The translations under genes were made by a program, and so were the position numbers. Positions 63,189 to 64,000 of a stretch of DNA of 64,000 nt are shown here, in pieces; the stretch's first letter is position 1, and each line of letters starts with the position of its first letter. Under the pieces are notes generated by a model, which did not search any database, was not told the DNA's origin, and was given only the letters and a program-made list of their open reading frames with translations. The DNA is taken from NCBI GenBank assembly GCA_002449265.1, contig DKCV01000021.1, positions 75,382 through 139,381 on the forward strand, given 5' to 3'. Source of the stretch: Caryophanales bacterium UBA6865. Its GTDB lineage: Bacteria; Bacillota_I; Bacilli_A; RFN20; CAG-826.

Positions 63189-63808
63189 AACGAATTGGAC
63201 TTATTTTTGATATGGATGGCACCTTATGGGATGCACGAATTGAAGTCGCTACCTCTTGGAGCATCGTTACTCGTAAGCACGATTATCCGGATATCACCTT
63301 AATGGATATGACTAAAACAATGGGGCTACCGATGGAAGACATCGCCGATGCATTATTTCCTAATCTCAGGAAAGAAAAAAGACTCTCTTTATTAAATGAA
63401 TGCACTGCTTATGAAAACGAATATTTAAAAACTCATCCTGGTGCTATATACCCTAAAGAAGAAGAGACGTTAAGCGCTTTGGCGAAAAAGGGGTATTTCC
63501 TTTGCATCCTTTCTAACGCGCAGCCTGGCTATATCGAAGCCTACTTTGAAAGCACAAAGTTCGGGAACTTCTTTATTGATCACCTTTGTTGGGGCGATAA
63601 CCGTCTCACAAAAAGTCAAAATATGATGTTACTAAAACAAAGAAACCATTTTGATGAAATTTATTATATTGGCGATACGGAAATGGATGAAAACGAATCG
63701 AATAAAGCTAAGACGAAATTCATTCACGCTAGTTACGGGTTTGGAAAAGCGAAAAATCCTTATTTTGTTTTGAGACAATTCAGCGACTTACTAAAATGCC
63801 CATTTTAA
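63185..63808 (+). CDS. HAD-superfamily hydrolase, phosphoglycolate-phosphatase-like
   Basis: 207 residues. HAD motif I LIFDMDGTLWD (nucleophile and acid Asp), motif II Ser in CILSNAQ, motif III Lys in RLTKSQN and motif IV YIGDTEMDE. The helical cap between motifs I and II (about 15-85) fits the Gph/beta-phosphoglucomutase-like subgroup. The substrate is unknown. It starts in an ATGA overlap with the HD gene and ends the mutS2-uvrC-HD-HAD unit. Confidence 0.85.
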   Translation: MKRIGLIFDMDGTLWDARIEVATSWSIVTRKHDYPDITLMDMTKTMGLPMEDIADALFPNLRKEKRLSLLNECTAYENEYLKTHPGAIYPKEEETLSALAKKGYFLCILSNAQPGYIEAYFESTKFGNFFIDHLCWGDNRLTKSQNMMLLKQRNHFDEIYYIGDTEMDENESNKAKTKFIHASYGFGKAKNPYFVLRQFSDLLKCPF

Positions 63809-63866
63809 TGAAACGAACAAAAAGAATTCCTAAAAGCAAAGAAAGAGTGTATATTATTGTTCGCTT

Positions 63867-63943
63867 GCGCCCGTAGCTCAGCCGGATAGAGCAACAGCCT
63901 TCTAAGCTGTGGGTCAGCCGTTCGAGTCGGCTCGGGCGCGCCA
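63867..63943 (+). tRNA. tRNA-Arg (anticodon TCT)
   Basis: 77 nt with a complete cloverleaf: acceptor GCGCCCG/CGGGCGC, D arm GCTCAGCCGGATAGAGC, anticodon stem ACAGC/GCTGT around loop CTTCTAA (anticodon TCT, reading AGA/AGG), TψC arm GCCGTTCGAGTCGGC, and encoded CCA. Confidence 0.97.
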
Positions 63944-63952
63944 AAGAAGTCT

Positions 63953-63977
63953 ACGCTTCCGTTTGGAGGCGTTTTTC
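63953..63977 (+). terminator. Rho-independent terminator after tRNA-Arg
   Basis: Eight-bp arms ACGCTTCC (63953-63960) and GGAGGCGT (63965-63972) with one wobble pair, GTTT loop and five Ts. Confidence 0.88.
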
Positions 63978-64000
63978 GTTATGTGGACCGATAGGGACAG

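Overview
The window is a 64 kb piece of a low-GC (roughly 40 % by eye) Firmicutes/Bacilli-type chromosome. The base content is housekeeping: no phage, IS element, CRISPR array or rRNA operon was seen. Evidence for Bacilli: the DnaB/DnaI primosome loader pair, the thrS/dnaI/dnaB/coaE/mutM/polA and pyk/pfkA/dnaE/nrnA/ackA neighbourhoods, RNase HIII, MutS2, YceD/DUF177, three T-box leaders, and a PheS with a Cys-rich insert. TGA is used as a stop (many ATGA stop/start overlaps), so the code is the standard bacterial one and not the mycoplasma code. The division cluster is cut down to mraZ-rsmH-small membrane protein, then ftsA-ftsZ, with no mur, mraY, ftsW or pbp gene. This recalls Mollicutes and uncultured gut Bacilli (RF39/RFN20-like). 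That placement is inference.

Layout. 1-4.1 kb (+): 3' end of fmt, fatty-acid kinase pair (DegV/FakB then FakA), NUDIX hydrolase, MazG-like protein. 4.2-6.3 kb (-): thrS with promoter and T-box. 6.5-7.6 kb (+): queA. 7.6-10.9 kb (-): ROK kinase, pyruvate kinase and phosphofructokinase, a glycolytic operon. 11.2-13.4 kb (+): dnaB-dnaI. 13.4-22.6 kb (-): a fused mutM-coaE gene, polA, dnaE, nrnA, ackA. 22.6-23.3 kb: the longest non-coding gap. 23.3-33.2 kb (+): MFS sugar transporter, Zn-dependent phospholipase-C-like protein, response regulator and histidine kinase, then a lipoprotein/fused permease/ATPase importer whose ATPase carries a frameshift in its signature motif. 33.3-38.1 kb (+): glgB, glgP, dUTPase. 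38.2-41.7 kb (+): a tightly coupled four-gene unit of GH13 glucosidase, PucR-type HTH protein lacking a sensor domain, catalytically dead MalK-like protein and a two-helix membrane protein. 41.7-43.1 kb (-): ECF S component and a DUF523 protein with a long basic tail. 43.2-48.7 kb (+): YgjP-like metallopeptidase, SpoU-type methyltransferase, T-box-pheS-pheT, DUF177. 48.8-57.6 kb (+): mraZ, rsmH, FtsL-like, ftsA, ftsZ, T-box-ileS, lspA, rluD. 57.6-58.5 kb (-): RNase HIII. 58.6-63.8 kb (+): mutS2-uvrC-HD-HAD, all joined by ATGA overlaps. 63.9 kb: tRNA-Arg(TCT).

How it fits together. Glycogen or maltodextrin can be branched (GlgB) and phosphorolysed (GlgP), and short oligosaccharides hydrolysed (GH13). 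The glucose can enter glycolysis through the ROK kinase, PfkA and Pyk, and carbon can leave through AckA. glgC and glgA are not in the window. The most notable possible new system is the GH13/HTH/pseudo-MalK/membrane-protein operon. It looks like a sugar-responsive switch in which a dead MalK homologue, still carrying its C-terminal regulatory fold, is encoded beside a sensorless HTH protein. A second recurring signal is that several promoters put their -10 box only 6-9 nt before the start codon with no Shine-Dalgarno sequence, which implies leaderless mRNAs.
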